Positions 25,071-42,782 of a stretch of 64,000 nucleotides of DNA are shown piece after piece. How positions within the stretch are numbered: the first letter of the stretch is position 1; each line of letters opens with the position of its first letter. The notes under the pieces are model-generated. The model was not told the origin of the DNA. It saw nothing but the letters and a program-made list of their open reading frames with translations, and did no database searches. The position numbers and the translations under genes were made by a program. Origin of the DNA: Notospermus geniculatus (Eukaryota > Nemertea > Pilidiophora > Heteronemertea > Lineidae); assembly GCA_002633025.1 (NCBI GenBank), contig NMRB01000206.1:144121-208120 (forward strand), written 5' to 3'.

Positions 25071-25985
25071 AAGGGGCTACAGGTCGACATTGCGTCTTGA
25101 AGCAACTCGACGGATCCGTCGCAGATCAAAAAACCACCACGCGCAAGTCGACATTTCAGTGATTGACAGGAACTCGGAGCAACTGGCAGTTACATGTACC
25201 TCGAACAGCACGCTCCTGTCGACAGCGCGTCTTCCATGCCCTCAGTCCATTCCACTGCCGCCGTTTTCTTTTTTCGGTATACGTCACGTGAGTTTCAATG
25301 AAATATCCCCGTTCAAGCAACTGATCAAGCAGGCGCAGGTCGACGGATCTGAGTGAAGCTAGTTGCCGAAAAGTAGAACATGGGCAACTCCAAACAACTA
25401 GCGAATCCGGCAGCAAGCGCGCTCAGGTTGACAAAATCAGCAACTGATCAGTCACTCCGAGTTGCTTCCATCGCCGGAAAGCTTGCCGCGAGTTGCTTCA
25501 AGACGCAATCGACCTGTAAAGCCTCGCTTATGTCGCCCTACGCTGTGATAGAAATAGCGTCAACAAGTTGCAACTGGTAACTTATGTCGCCAGCGACAAG
25601 AAAAATACCGATCGGTCGCAACTACCTGGAACTAGTTTATCGCCGTCTTTTGAGTGCTTATGTCAACAAAGATTTCCTTTGATTTTAAGTGACGTGGTGA
25701 TTAGGTCACGTGGTCACGTTAGGCCACGTGTAATGTAAAGCGAATTTCATTGGCTGTCTTCAGGATACAGTTGTCAACTAGTCGCTGAAGTTGAACATGT
25801 GCGACTTTCAGGATCTGGATATTTTTAGTTTGCAACTACATGTAGTTGGCAACTAGTCTCTGACGCTCGAGAGCTTATGTCACCTAGTAGTTGTGACTGA
25901 TTAGTTCCAACTACGCGCCGATTATCAGTTGCCAACTAGTTCTGACTGTACGTAAGGGCGACATTAGCGAGGCTTTAGCCCCTTA
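25071..25985 (+). mobile_element. Two overlapping fold-back elements
   Basis: First: ACAGGTCGACATTGCGTCTTGAAGCAACTCG (25079) pairs with CGAGTTGCTTCAAGACGCAATCGACCTGTA (to about 25518). Second: AAAGCCTCGCTTATGTCGCCC (25517) pairs with GGGCGACATTAGCGAGGCTTT (to 25977). They share the boundary near 25517, and the outermost ends (AAAGGGGCTA / TAGCCCCTTA) also pair. Many AGTTGCAACT/CAACTAGT words inside. Confidence 0.75.
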
Positions 25986-28261
25986 AAAATAAAGGAAAGG
26001 GTGAATAGGCCTACCTCGCTTATACGCGTATAGCTGAAAGATAAAAAGCTGTCACCACGGCGTAGAACTCTTGCAACAGTTCACACTATACACTTGTTGC
26101 CGGTTGCCGACAGGATCTTCACAGAATACTGCTAATATGATCTTGATACGAAGCCAGCGAAATGTCAGACTCATCTTTGCCATTATGTTATTGCTTCATC
26201 CGTTAGCAAGGTTACAAAATGTAGATTTGTCTCAAATTTTTGTCGATTGCTTCGGTACAGAGCGAGTCAAACGCCATGAATTAATTGGCTGAACAGTGAA
26301 TCTGACGACGTTGAAAGGAAAGTCTACGGGGTACAATAGATTCATCAGACATGACACGCATTGATTGCTAAGTCAGGCGACGGTTTTTGTAAAACTGCAC
26401 CAGATACGTTAGCGTACATGGTATGGTATAAGGGTGTGTCTTTTAACGATTGGTCTGATCATTGTTAACAAAAGGAACGAATAGTGTAATCATGTTCATG
26501 AAAGTGGCATGCAGTGATATACGCTGGAGAGAAAAAAATCCCGCCTGCGGACTGGACGAGGTAATGGCATGTGGCATTTCGTTTTCGTAACAATATCGAA
26601 GTCGATATTTTGCTGAAGAAAAAAAGGAACACGTCGTATACATGTATAGTAGTATTGTATGTGTTAACAACGCCAAGGTAACAGAATATGACTTTAATGT
26701 TGCTGGTGTGGTCTGTAGATGCCGAGGATGGTCACAGCACTCGCTGAGCCATTTCGTTGCTCATCAAAAAGCTACTCGAATGTGACTTAAGTGATGTCGC
26801 CGTGGTGTCTGGATGCTTGAGGACGTTGGTTGCGCTCACTTAACTCTTTGTCGCTCACCAAATGATGTGTGGCTGCAAATTTGAATTCGGCAATGAAAAT
26901 GAGTTACAGTCATGGGACAGTTGCACAAAAAATCGAATTCGATGCAATTTTCTGGGTGATGGGATGGGGTAGGGCATTCAGCTTGGATCAGAAGAATTCC
27001 CAGCGTTGTCAAGAAAACGTGCAGAATACATGTACTTATGTTCAAGCCTCGCTCTGGCGTGTTTTGTTGCCCCCGTATCCTCCATTTACCAGAGGCCAGA
27101 AAAATCGATTGGACCGCTTGTAAAATTTGAAGTTGCAGTGTCATCGGTTAAAGAGAGATCTTGTAAACACACAGACAAGGGTGGACGGGTTTATCTGCAG
27201 ATAAAGACGTTGTAGAATCATGATCTCTACTCGTTTTGGTGTGATCTGGAGTCGTCGCTGAGAAAGACGTTGGGCGGCGCTCATGTCGCTCGGCAAAAGA
27301 ACAACAACAAGCATCCTTTATATCTCATGTAATTCAAATCTATCAAAAGGACTGCAGATATTCAAAACTTCCTAACAATGGGGATCCTAGCTACGATAGA
27401 GGGCAGCACACCGAAACCCTATCCTATAACCTACAATGGACGCCTTTTGTGTGGGAAATTGTTCAGGACCGGGATGTCAGTTCCATTTCAATGGTTTTAA
27501 CCACATGCAGGTGACACCTATTCAGGCAGTGAGCTAGGGTCAATGGCTACAGCGCGCTCATCGTCTTTTTCTACGATCAGGATCACCCTGACGACTGCAG
27601 CGCCGCCCAACGTCCGTTTCTGCACCTCCCTCAAGATCACACATCACAACGGCCGACCAGATATTTTGATTTTCAACGTCTTCAGTGTGTAAAGTCGCAA
27701 TCAATGGCATCCAATGCTATGCATGATGCGATCTCCAACTGGTTTCCATATGCAAATGAACTGTCATAGACACGAGCATGCGCTTACAGAATGTGGCCAG
27801 CTCGTCGTTAGCCGCTTTTTCTAGGGCACTAGGGGGTATTGCGTGTCGCGTTCGACTTATGGATCGGATTTCTTCCCTTTGTCATTTTGAGATACCCTGT
27901 TCTGACGGGAGTTCACCATCTAACATCTTCCATCCCGAATATTTTGTTATACACGTAAAAAGAAGGCCGGGAGAAGTCAGGAAAGCTGGAAACACACATA
28001 AAAACTCATGTCAGTAAGATCATCATTTCACTGACATTTTTGCTCCAAAAGTTGGCAGCAGCACATCACACACACAATCACGTCTTCGAGATTTTTAGTG
28101 TCCGTGACATAAAACTCACGAGATGATCATGAGGTAGCCCGCATGTCATATGGGTTTTAGCTGATCATGACAGACATGGCCCGCAGAAATGATAGAGATT
28201 TCACATACATTGTACATGTTGTTGTAGCAACTGTAGGACAAATACTTTTGTCTCAATTGGT
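25986..28261. other. Gene-free stretch with an imperfect inverted repeat at 27236-27650
   Basis: ACGTTGGGCGGCGCT at 27268 faces GCAGCGCCGCCCAACGT at 27597. Apart from this and short open frames without known motifs, I see nothing assignable. Confidence 0.4.
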
Positions 28262-28478
28262 AATAGAGAGGTTTCGCAAATCTGACGAAACGCGAAGTAC
28301 GAAATACGAAATTGGACTTCATTTCCATGACGTACACCGGTAATGTATTTTAGGAGATGGTTGGTACCACAAATATTGCCTGCTGCAAGAGCGTCTTTTA
28401 GCGTATGACTTTAGACCGATATACATGAATTCGTTTTTCGTTCTTCGTGTTTCGTCAGATTTGCGAAACCTCATTGCA
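28262..28478 (+). mobile_element. TACGAAATACGAA-family fold-back
   Basis: Left TAGAGAGGTTTCGCAAATCTGACGAAACGCGAAGTACGAAATACG; right CGTTTTTCGTTCTTCGTGTTTCGTCAGATTTGCGAAACCTC. Internal CGTCTTTTAGCGTATGAC as in other members. Confidence 0.85.
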
Positions 28479-29944
28479 GAACAGCCGAACGAGGAATGTC
28501 GATTCGAGGTCGCCGGTAGGCCTTCATGGCAGCTCATCGATGTCGGTAGGCCTACATACATTCTTGGAGGAATTATCCTCCAAGATACATTGTATGTCTA
28601 TATGTATGCACATTAATGTGAAAATCCATTACACCAAGTGTTGTCACTAGTTGATTTCACTCGTGGTACTTTGCCGTAATTGTCAAGGCATTATGGACCA
28701 ACAACAGCAAAGTTCGAATTATTCCCCACGAATCCAATAAGCGTTAGTCGTGAAAGTGATATTCTCCTTTGAACATTAAAACGCCATTGTTCGCTGTTCT
28801 GATCCGATTAGTGCATCGCAGCAATGGAGTTTCATACACAGGTGAATATCGAACAATGGAATACATAGAGAGATGCTTGTAAGGAGCCGACCTAAGCCTC
28901 CTGATCAATGTGCACGCTCGGTTTACTTTTTTTATCAGTGCAAGTGACAGACAGTTATCGGGCGGATGCCAGGAGTGTGACCCAGAGAGACAATATAATG
29001 AGAAGTAGCGGGGATCGATTCCTGAGTCACCGCTTCAAACGATAAATCGAACCTCTTCGAACGATTTCCACATGAAGTTAAAGACGCCCGATACATGTAC
29101 ATGTAGATACTCACTTGCATTTCATACATGTATGAACTGAATTGCAGTGCATTTTGTTTGACATTGTACTTTGACACCACCCATGAAGCCAGTTACATCA
29201 GAGACAAGCCTATGATGGTTTGCTGGCGTTAGTGGGACTCCAGGCACAGGGTATAGTTTCCTTTGAGGTGGATGAATGTGTGGCTTAATATCAGTCAGCG
29301 CCACCGTCGATGGCCAGAGGAACCAGGCTTGCGAAATGTTAAAAAAAAGCGGAGCCGATCATGTGATTCAATATGACCTATAAGAACGAGTCCTCAAAAA
29401 TAAACTCGAAAATTTCGCAAAAAAAACGTACAAAAACTATCCATGCCGATGAAATAATTCAAGTTTCTTTATTCGGACACGCTTTGACCCAAATTGATTT
29501 GAATATCCTTCAATAGTCAATAGATAACGTGAAAGGTGAAAGGCGAAAAATCCCTCACAAAATCGAGCAATGTAATGATTTGTGGTGAGTATGCCAGAAT
29601 GCCAGCTCACCAAGAGGCTTCTCCACTGAGCAAAAACTCAGCATGTCGCTAATCAATCTCGAGAGAAATGATGTCAAGGATGATTTTTGTCTGGCATTAC
29701 TCATGGACGTTCCACTTGAAAATTTATTTAATTCTCAGAGCTTACCAGTGCAAGAAAACTCAGTCTTATAATATGGTCATCGCCAAGGGATTCATGATCA
29801 ACTGTCAACTGCTAGAGATCCACACGCGTCATTGCTGAACACGTGCAACATCATTCCTCTACTGGCAGTATAATTTTACAACTAAGGGCTTCCACACACT
29901 TTGACAGAGTATTCGCCCAGTTCGGTTCAGGTCAGATGTAATGG

Positions 29945-30095
29945 TGAAGAATCTAATGCCCTGCTTATCTCTTGATGCCCGTCTGTATTGTCTTAGTCTC
30001 TCTGGAGTCAAGTTAAATGGTGCCGCTCAATCCGTGGCCATAAATGTGTTTTCGGGGGCACCCGATACCAGAGGCATTAGATTCTGTCATACCGG
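29945..30095 (+). repeat. Inverted repeat with GAATCTAATGCC ends
   Basis: AAGAATCTAATGCC at the left and GGCATTAGATTCTG at the right, with an unpaired centre of about 110 bp. Confidence 0.5.
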
Positions 30096-30540
30096 TCTTG
30101 AAACGATTCCTTACCAGTATCGCCAATCGACGATGGCTTCATGGTCCTTCTATTGAGTAGGGTAAATTCACATCGACCTGGCCAAAGATTTTAAATTTTC
30201 TATCGTTCAAATTACTAGGCCTACTGTGAGGTGCTGATCATCTGGATGCCGGTAGCGACTGACGCTCGTGGGGCTCTTGCGTAAAGAAAGGGTTTATTCT
30301 CCGGGCAATTTAAAGAGGCGTTTCTGCACGTTTTTATACGACTTCCAATTCAAGAGTATTTTACTGCTGATTACTATCTTTATAATTGAAAAACAGAGGG
30401 CTTGAGATAAATCCAGGTCGTTATCTCATAAAATGAATCGGCGACCATATGTTATTTTCTGTTTACGGAGCTTTGGTGAGCAAAAAATCCTATCTATTAG
30501 GTACATTATAGAAGAAGAAGCACCAAGCAAGATATAGTCA

Positions 30541-30850
30541 ATACACCAAATACTCAAGAAATCATGCATTTATTTTACGAATGCACGATTTCTTGAATAT
30601 ACTACTCAAAAAAAATTAAGGACCACTTTTCTCATTACTCACAATTCTGTTTCAGGCATTGCTTCACAACACACATTGCTTCACAACCTACATGTACCAC
30701 ATATTATGTAATTCATCACAGTGTGTTTGAGGTCATTCGGGACAGTATATATCATACCATTTTCAGCTGTAAAAACTGTCATTTGAAAAAGTTGAGCACA
30801 AGTTAACAAGTAGTCCTTAACTTTTTTTGAGTAGTGTATTTGGTGTATCA
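30541..30850 (+). mobile_element. Palindromic element split by a mariner-like MITE
   Basis: Left arm ATACACCAAATACTCAAGAAATC pairs with GATTTCTTGAATA (to 30599) plus TTTGGTGTAT (from 30839). Between them lies a separate element. Removing that element together with one TA restores a continuous arm. Confidence 0.85.
30600..30836 (+). mobile_element. mariner/Tc1-type MITE, 237 bp
   Basis: Inverted ends ACTACTCAAAAAAAATTAAGG and CCTTAACTTTTTTTGAGTAGT, flanked by TA on both sides (30598-30599, 30837-30838), the target of Tc1/mariner elements. No transposase frame. Confidence 0.88.
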
Positions 30851-30926
30851 CAGACTGTCAGCAGATATAAGAGCATTTGTCCTGTAAAAAGTGCATTGTT
30901 GCATCCGTTGAAAATTCTTTAATGAT

Positions 30927-31165
30927 AAACAGGAAGTCAATTTCCAGAATCTAAGCAAATTTTCGACCCCAACCGGGGTCTTCTTCAGGCTGGCACTTTC
31001 AAGTCCAGCTACCAGAAATGTAGCTCGACTTCTGGTAGCTCGACTTGAAAGTGCCGCCAGCCTGAAGAAGACCCCGGTTGGGGTCGAAAATTTGCTTAGA
31101 TTCTGGAAATTGACTTCCTGTTTATCACCATTTTGTGTGTCAATTTTTGTGCTTTCTCTTTCTTT
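30927..31165 (+). mobile_element. Inverted pair of the 'GACCCC-hairpin' repeat
   Basis: Two facing copies: AAGTCAATTTCCAGAATCTAAG...GACCCCAACCGGGGTC at the left and its inverse at the right, around a short ACTTCTGGTAGCTCGACTTG centre. Same family as 23345-23690. Confidence 0.88.
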
Positions 31166-31807
31166 GAAAATTCTTTACATAATCATGTCGACATCATAGA
31201 CTCTCTAAAAACAAAACAGTCTATTCCCGCCATACCGTTCTACTAAACAGTCATGTAGCTCGGTAGCACGGTAAAAAATACATTAAAAGGCGGTTGTCGC
31301 ATCCGTTGAACAATTTGCAATAATCGATTTCATCAGGACCTTCTAACGACGTCGAACAAGGTATCCATTCAAAGTGAAGGGTATCTTTCACACCAGGTAT
31401 ACGACGCAAAATGAAACATCCGTCGCCAACAGGAAATACGCTAAGTTACGGAAGCATTGATTGATTGGCACGGATTTAATCTGTCTAACTTCGCTATACA
31501 TGGGATTTACAGCCTTATCCTATGATTAATGACAAGCAAACGGTATGAAAAATGATTTTGTGATAAAAAGGACGTGACATTTGCAGATTGCACGAGGGTA
31601 CGTTCTCTGTGCATGAAATGTCCAGGTTGATTAATACGTTTAATCCTGTTGAAAATAGTTAAGTGTGATATCAGAGCTTTCGGTTCCAGCGCATCTGCAC
31701 GTGAGAGTTTTTCTCGTGAAAGACTGCTCTCTCTGGGCGACTTAGCCGTAGAAAACTATGGGTATAGTCGCTTCTGTCATTGACCTTTGCGTAAGCCGTC
31801 AAGAATA

Positions 31808-32338
31808 CAGTTTTCGCAAACCTGCCGAAAAACGAGAAGTACGAAATACGAAATTGGACTTACAGTTCAAGGACCTACTTTATTTCTGGTGCCACAAATA
31901 TCGCCTGCTGCAAGTGCGTCTTTTAGCGTATGACACAAGACCGATAGAGTTGTTGTGTATATTACACTTGCAAATTTATCTTTCGTTTCCACTTCGTAGC
32001 TACGAAGTTACTGGAAATTGAAAAATTCAAGCTGCACCATGCAAAACTCTCGGTCTTACATGATATCCAACATAGAGCACAAAAATCGACACACAAAATG
32101 ATAGTAAACATAAGTCGTCTCCGAATTTTGCAAATTTTTGACCCCAAGCGGGGTCTTCCTCAGACACTTTCTTGTTGAGATCCCATATCTTACATGATAT
32201 GTTAAAAGACGCTCTTACATGTCTTAGCAGAGATATTTAATGGTACCAACCATCTCCTGAAATACATTTTAGATCATGGAAATGAAGTAGAAATTCGTAT
32301 TTCGTACTTCGTATTTCGTCAGGTTTGCGAAAACTCAC
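31808..32338 (+). mobile_element. TACGAAATACGAA-family fold-back containing a 'GACCCC-hairpin' insertion
   Basis: Left TTTTCGCAAACCTGCCGAAAAACG...TACGAAATACGAAATTGG and right CGTACTTCGTATTTCGTCAGGTTTGCGAAAACTCACTA are inverse. A hairpin-repeat copy (GCACAAAAATCGACACAC... GACCCCAAGCGGGGTC) occupies about 32075-32190. Confidence 0.8.
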
Positions 32339-32575
32339 TAATGGTGAATTACCCATCGAAAGTCATCTCGCCCGAGAAAAATCTCAAGTGGAGGAACGCC
32401 TTCCCAAGAAAACACGTAGAGGGCTGAAATGACGACAGGTGTTAGCACTAAAGACAGGCGTTTAATTATTGATTGTACAGGATCTCTGCCAATGCAGCTC
32501 AAAACGACATTATTATGACGAAACGAACTAAAACGACATCAAAATGTCCGTTTCGACATCAGGAACTAACTACAT

Positions 32576-32700
32576 GTGCACTCTTGTAGGAAAGTAAAAG
32601 GACAGCAAGTTTTCCTAAATATCTCAAAAACCATTGGAGCTACAGCAATGGTATTTGCACCCAATCTGTAGCAACATGTTGGGCATAGAACCATGGTGTT
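32576..32700 (+). mobile_element. Truncated copy of the 986-bp inverted-repeat element
   Basis: Matches the outer 125 bp of the left arm at 1262 (GTRCACTCTTGTAGGAAAG... to GGGCATAGAACC) with few changes, then stops. Confidence 0.9.
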
Positions 32701-33793
32701 ATGTAATACATCATGAAATTGTGATCAGCATAACAAACTTTAAAACGATGTCCTTAGGAATTTATCATCATCATCTTAAACAAACATATAAAACGGCATC
32801 GTTATGATCTGAACATCATCGTCGTCGTTATCATCATCATCGCCTCCACCACCACCACCATCAATACTGCCGACGAAGAGACCACTATCCCCATCCCCCA
32901 ATCTCGTACCCAGATATACCTCATCCGAGGATATCTCTGGAAAGGGCTACGACTTGACCAGAATTTCTGGTCAACCACTGGCAGCGTGCCAAAATATTTG
33001 TTTCACGCAATATTTCGTTATTTCATGACTGAAAAATATTATATATGCCTAAAAAGCCATATAATACCCCAAAACACGAAGTTGTTTGAGTGTTAGAGCA
33101 ATTTCAACGAATAGTTAGTTGGGAACTTACTATTTGACATCATTGCGCGGGTGCCAGCCTCGGTGTGATTCGCCTGAAAATTAGTATATATCGATGCGCT
33201 GATGTAAACAACGCGCATGCGCAGTATTCCTACAGTAGTACCGGTCGCAGCCCTTTTCAGTGGTGTTGTAGGTACGTACATGTAAATCCACTGGGGACGA
33301 GTTTGCACCATCCCCATCACTTCTTCTTGATAAATCGACTACGAATCGGATTATGCTCGGTCGGTTGATTTTTCAAATTCATTTCTGTGGACGCCAAATC
33401 TCAAAGTGGCTGTGAAATGGAATTCAATTATCTATAAGTATGTGAACGTAGACAAATCGCCAAAGTCTAAAATACCGTAATTTCACATCAAAGAGGCCAT
33501 TGAACAATATTCAAGCCAAATCAACTCGTAATAAACTATGGAAAGCATTATTGTGCGAATGCCAGGTGTAATGTTTTTCAGTGTGGCTATTTTTTTCTGT
33601 GTGGCTCCCATTGTTTGGAACACACTGGGAAACAGATCGCTGTTTCTCTGTGTGTTGCTCATTGTCAAGTCGCGCCTTATTCCGTCAATCTTATAATGTC
33701 ACACTGGCACACGGCCCACACTGAAAAACTTACACCGACGTAGACAGTTGAAAATTTCTTCAAATAATTCAATATACAATAGAACCTCCTTTT

Positions 33794-33917
33794 GGCTGCA
33801 ATCACATAGAGCTACACGCTACACAGACACGCCGGGTAACAATGGCTTCACGGTCGCGAGGCCTTTGTGAAGCCATTGTTATCCGGCGTGTCCGTGTAGC
33901 TGTATGTGATTGTAGCT
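33794..33917 (+). mobile_element. Palindromic element sharing its core with 41465-41610
   Basis: GCTGCAATCACATAGAGCTACACG...GACACGCCGGGTAACAATGG at the left; its inverse CCATTGTTATCCGGCGTGTC...GCTGTATGTGATTGTAGC at the right. Confidence 0.85.
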
Positions 33918-34699
33918 CTGTGTGACACCTCTGTCAGCACGGCACCTTTCTAATAAGAACACCAAAATTCATTCCCAAACTGGTCGTTTCTATTATTCTA
34001 CATGTTTATATTTGAAAATGTAAGTAACGGTATTGAAAAAGAGTCATTTTGTGTGGGTTACATTGTATATCTATAGCATGAACGCCGATTTAAATGGTAA
34101 TATATGATAATTTACCTGCATGTATAAAGTTTATACCCTTCTGAAGAATCCTGCTTCCAGCAACACCTAAATTCTTATTAAGTCATGGGTCGCAACGAAA
34201 ATCATCGCTAGCCTACTCTTGATGTTGCTACAACATGGAAAGAGATTATCTCTTTGATTACCATCTCGTGATACCATTCCACCAATGCCTCATTCTATTC
34301 CGTCGGCTCGTTTATTACTTGATCTAGATGTAAAGCGATTCTTTTATTGCCTCGTTCATTGCATAGTACGGCGTCCATGGTTGGGAAATTAAGATAAAGG
34401 CATCGGTTGTGAGCAGATGCACTTGTAATATGAGAATAATAATATAAAGCTTTTGTATTAGGTACTTTCCACAGTAGTACAGTCTCACAGCGCTTTCACG
34501 TTACGATCCCAGTATCACCACAAACCTTCCTCGGGAACTCAAGGAGCAGCTCATTCAGCGCATCTCTCTTGATCCTTTCAGACTAGTTCAGAATCCGGAG
34601 TGCCACTCGGCGGTGTACCAGAGGAGAAAGTCCTTTAATGCAAGTCCGCCAAACAATAGCCCGCTATAGTAATGGTTAGATTCGAATGGTCATGGTCTC

Positions 34700-35230
34700 T
34701 ATAGATCGTTTCTCGCGGGACGGTTGCTACGAGTTACGTCTTCATGACGTTGCGTCATACGCATGCGTCGCCAGCTGGGTGGAAAATGTGAAAGCTTTAA
34801 GGCATTTTCCAGTAAGTTTGCCCCCCGAATTCGTGGTGTTTGAAGCGGCTAAATTTTATGAAATCGATATGGCATAGAGATCAAGCGTTCCAGGTAGCAT
34901 CAGTCGACTTTCATATAAATTGTGCGGCGATTGTCCAAGAAAACTATACATTACTGACATTTGCCGATCTTGGTATTCAATTAAGCTACATACTAAATTT
35001 GGCCAGAAATGTGAAATTTCACCCGTAACTACCTTTCTGTGCAAGTTTGGATGTAATCTGATCTATATTACTGTGTTAATTTTACGCCTGAATCCTAAAA
35101 ATTTCAATGGAAAATCCATTACGATGTGACGTTCTTCCACCCAGCTGGCGACGCATGCGTATGACGCGACGTCGTGAAGACGTAACTCACAGCAACCGCC
35201 CCAAAATTCCCTGCGCGGAAACGATCTATA
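34700..35230 (+). mobile_element. Fold-back element of about 530 bp
   Basis: The left arm (TATAGATCGTTTCTCGCGGG... through GCATGCGTCGCCAGCTGGGTGG) pairs over about 95 bp with the right arm ending AAACGATCTATA. Arms are CpG-rich, the centre AT-rich and non-coding. It lies about 1 kb upstream of CLPX. Confidence 0.8.
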
Positions 35231-35800
35231 CTGCACTGTTAGACCTCTAGGCCTTAGGCCCTAGTCTGTAGCCTATAGTATAGGCCGCCCCTGCCTAAGC
35301 CTCCTGCCAGAACTGCTGAACCAGAAGCAAGGGCTTTTCAAGCTCCGACCTCCGTCCCGCGCCGCGGCGTCCGAGAGTGTCCCAGCCCTCCTCAGATTGA
35401 CAGATCCATCCAGTGGCAGTGAGGGTGAGGGGGGGAGTGAGAGATGACTCAAAGTTTACTGCATGGTAGGCCTATCAGACATGTCAGATGCAGACCGAGG
35501 GAGGCAAAGTCCAATAAAGTGAGTGACAACTGATGTCTGAATACTACCAGCACCAGGGGGTGTAGGCCCTAATAATGTCATCCCAGGCTTAGGCCTAAGT
35601 CCGAGTCTAGGAATGGATAGGCCTAAGCCGCTAGTTTTATGAGCGTCTAGCCTATAGGCTTCACTTCAGGTAGCCAACATTTCATTGTAGGCCTACATCG
35701 TGTCAGCATTAGATTATTATTACCACCCCTTTAAGTGCACAAAAGTTAGAGCAGCGGCCTACAGTCCGTCAGACTCAGGGCTATTTTGGGTCGAAACTGA
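35231..35800. other. TAGGCCTA-rich gene-free stretch upstream of CLPX
   Basis: Contains many GGCCTA/TAGGCC words (for example CTCTAGGCCTTAGGCCCTAG) and a GC-rich island near 35280-35400. No exon recognised. The CLPX 5' UTR and promoter may begin in its right half. Confidence 0.4.
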
Positions 35801-36170
35801 TGATGATGATTGTCACTGTACAAGACGTAATCCAAGGCTGTCTTCTTTTTCAGAATATGGCGATTGACTGGTTTCACAGGATTTCAAACATTCAACAATG
35901 AGATTCAGACTGGTCTGATTCAGTGCTGCACAGAATATTCAACCTGGGCTTTGAAGCCTGATCCTACGCCAAGAATAAGACAGTATTTTATAGAGACAAT
36001 ACCAGAAGCCGAAGTCTCATCATCTCATCGGGTTGGTGTTTGAGTAGTCGGCCAAATAAATAAACAGTCAAGAACAGAGAGTACCGGTACAACAGACAAA
36101 CATTGTACTTAACCTTACTCCCAGTATCAGTTGGCAGCTTTCAGAGGAAACATCGTAAATCATTGTGGAA

Positions 36171-41872
<5,702 letters not shown>

Positions 41873-42002
41873 ACTTTCACTGAAAAAAAAAAACTACAGG
41901 GATTACTGTGTATCATACAGATTTTACTGATTTTAGAACTAACAACTGAAAAAAAGCTTGGGGAGATTTCTGACCAAGGGTTGTAGGCGGAATTTTCCAA
42001 TG

Positions 42003-42008
42003 AATAAA
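42003..42008 (+). terminator. Candidate CLPX polyadenylation signal
   Basis: AATAAA about 130 bases after the CLPX stop codon. It is the first such signal in the 3' flank. Confidence 0.45.
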
Positions 42009-42314
42009 TCCTAATTTAAGACGTGACTAGTCATGTTGCTTTTGTAAGATAAAGCTGAAACTACTACCCTGATGGCCGAACGTGGGTGGATTACATGTAC
42101 CTCATAGGTATGGAAGTGCTGATTATTTTGGTAAATTAAGTACCAGTAGAATAGAAATTCAGTAATCCTTGGGACGGGTTAATGCATTCAGTTACTCTCA
42201 CACATGTACAAGTAGGAGAAGCTTGGTTTCTAATTTGTAATGGGTCTCCGAGGTTACGACACAGAAGTCCGTACAATTTGGATTGTACATGAACATTGAT
42301 CTAAAACACTGTTG

Positions 42315-42719
42315 CAGGGTGCGTACAAGGTCTGAAAAAGTCTTAAATGTGGCAATTTCATTTTCAAGGCCTTAAAAAGTCTTAAATTCAATAATTTCTG
42401 CTGGAAGGTCTTAAAAAGGTCTTAAATTTCATGTCAAGGCAGTTGTAAAAAAATTTGGTGGGAATGCCAGGAAATCACATCTCCGTGCTTCTAAAAATCA
42501 AAATTTTTCTGGGGGAGGGCCCCCAGACCCCCCAACCAAGTATCACCCTTCTTGGCCAAATCGATCCCCTTTACTTTCTTCCCTGGCGGAAACCCTGCCA
42601 GGGATCTGTTGAGGGGGCTTCGTTTAGAAGAAAATAGGTCTTAAATTTTGCCGAAACTTGGTCTTAAAAAGTCTTAAAAAGGTCTTAAATTTGGTGCTCC
42701 ACAAACTGTACGCACCCTG
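42315..42719 (+). mobile_element. hAT-like non-autonomous transposon (about 405 bp)
   Basis: Terminal inverted repeats CAGGGTGCGTACA and TGTACGCACCCTG; the inside is filled with GTCTTAAA/AAGTCTTAAA repeats and carries no transposase. The flanks show a candidate duplicated CTGTTG (42309-42314 and 42720-42725). hAT termini typically begin CAGGG or CAGTG with 8-bp target duplications, so the class call is by resemblance. It lies in the CLPX 3' flank. Confidence 0.7.
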
Positions 42720-42722
42720 CTG

Positions 42723-42782
42723 TTGGTACCAAGAACTGAGTACAGGTACACTGTGTATATCCGTAGTCAGTTCTTGGTACTG
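42723..42782 (+). repeat. Short inverted repeat next to the hAT-like element
   Basis: TTGGTACCAAGAACTGA and TCAGTTCTTGGTACTG form arms of about 16 bp with a short loop. It directly abuts the right end of the hAT-like element. Confidence 0.6.

Noticed and set aside
32820-32870. CAT/CCA trinucleotide run as a coding repeat
   Set aside because: It is a short degenerate microsatellite (ATCATCATC, CCACCACCACC) without an open frame around it.
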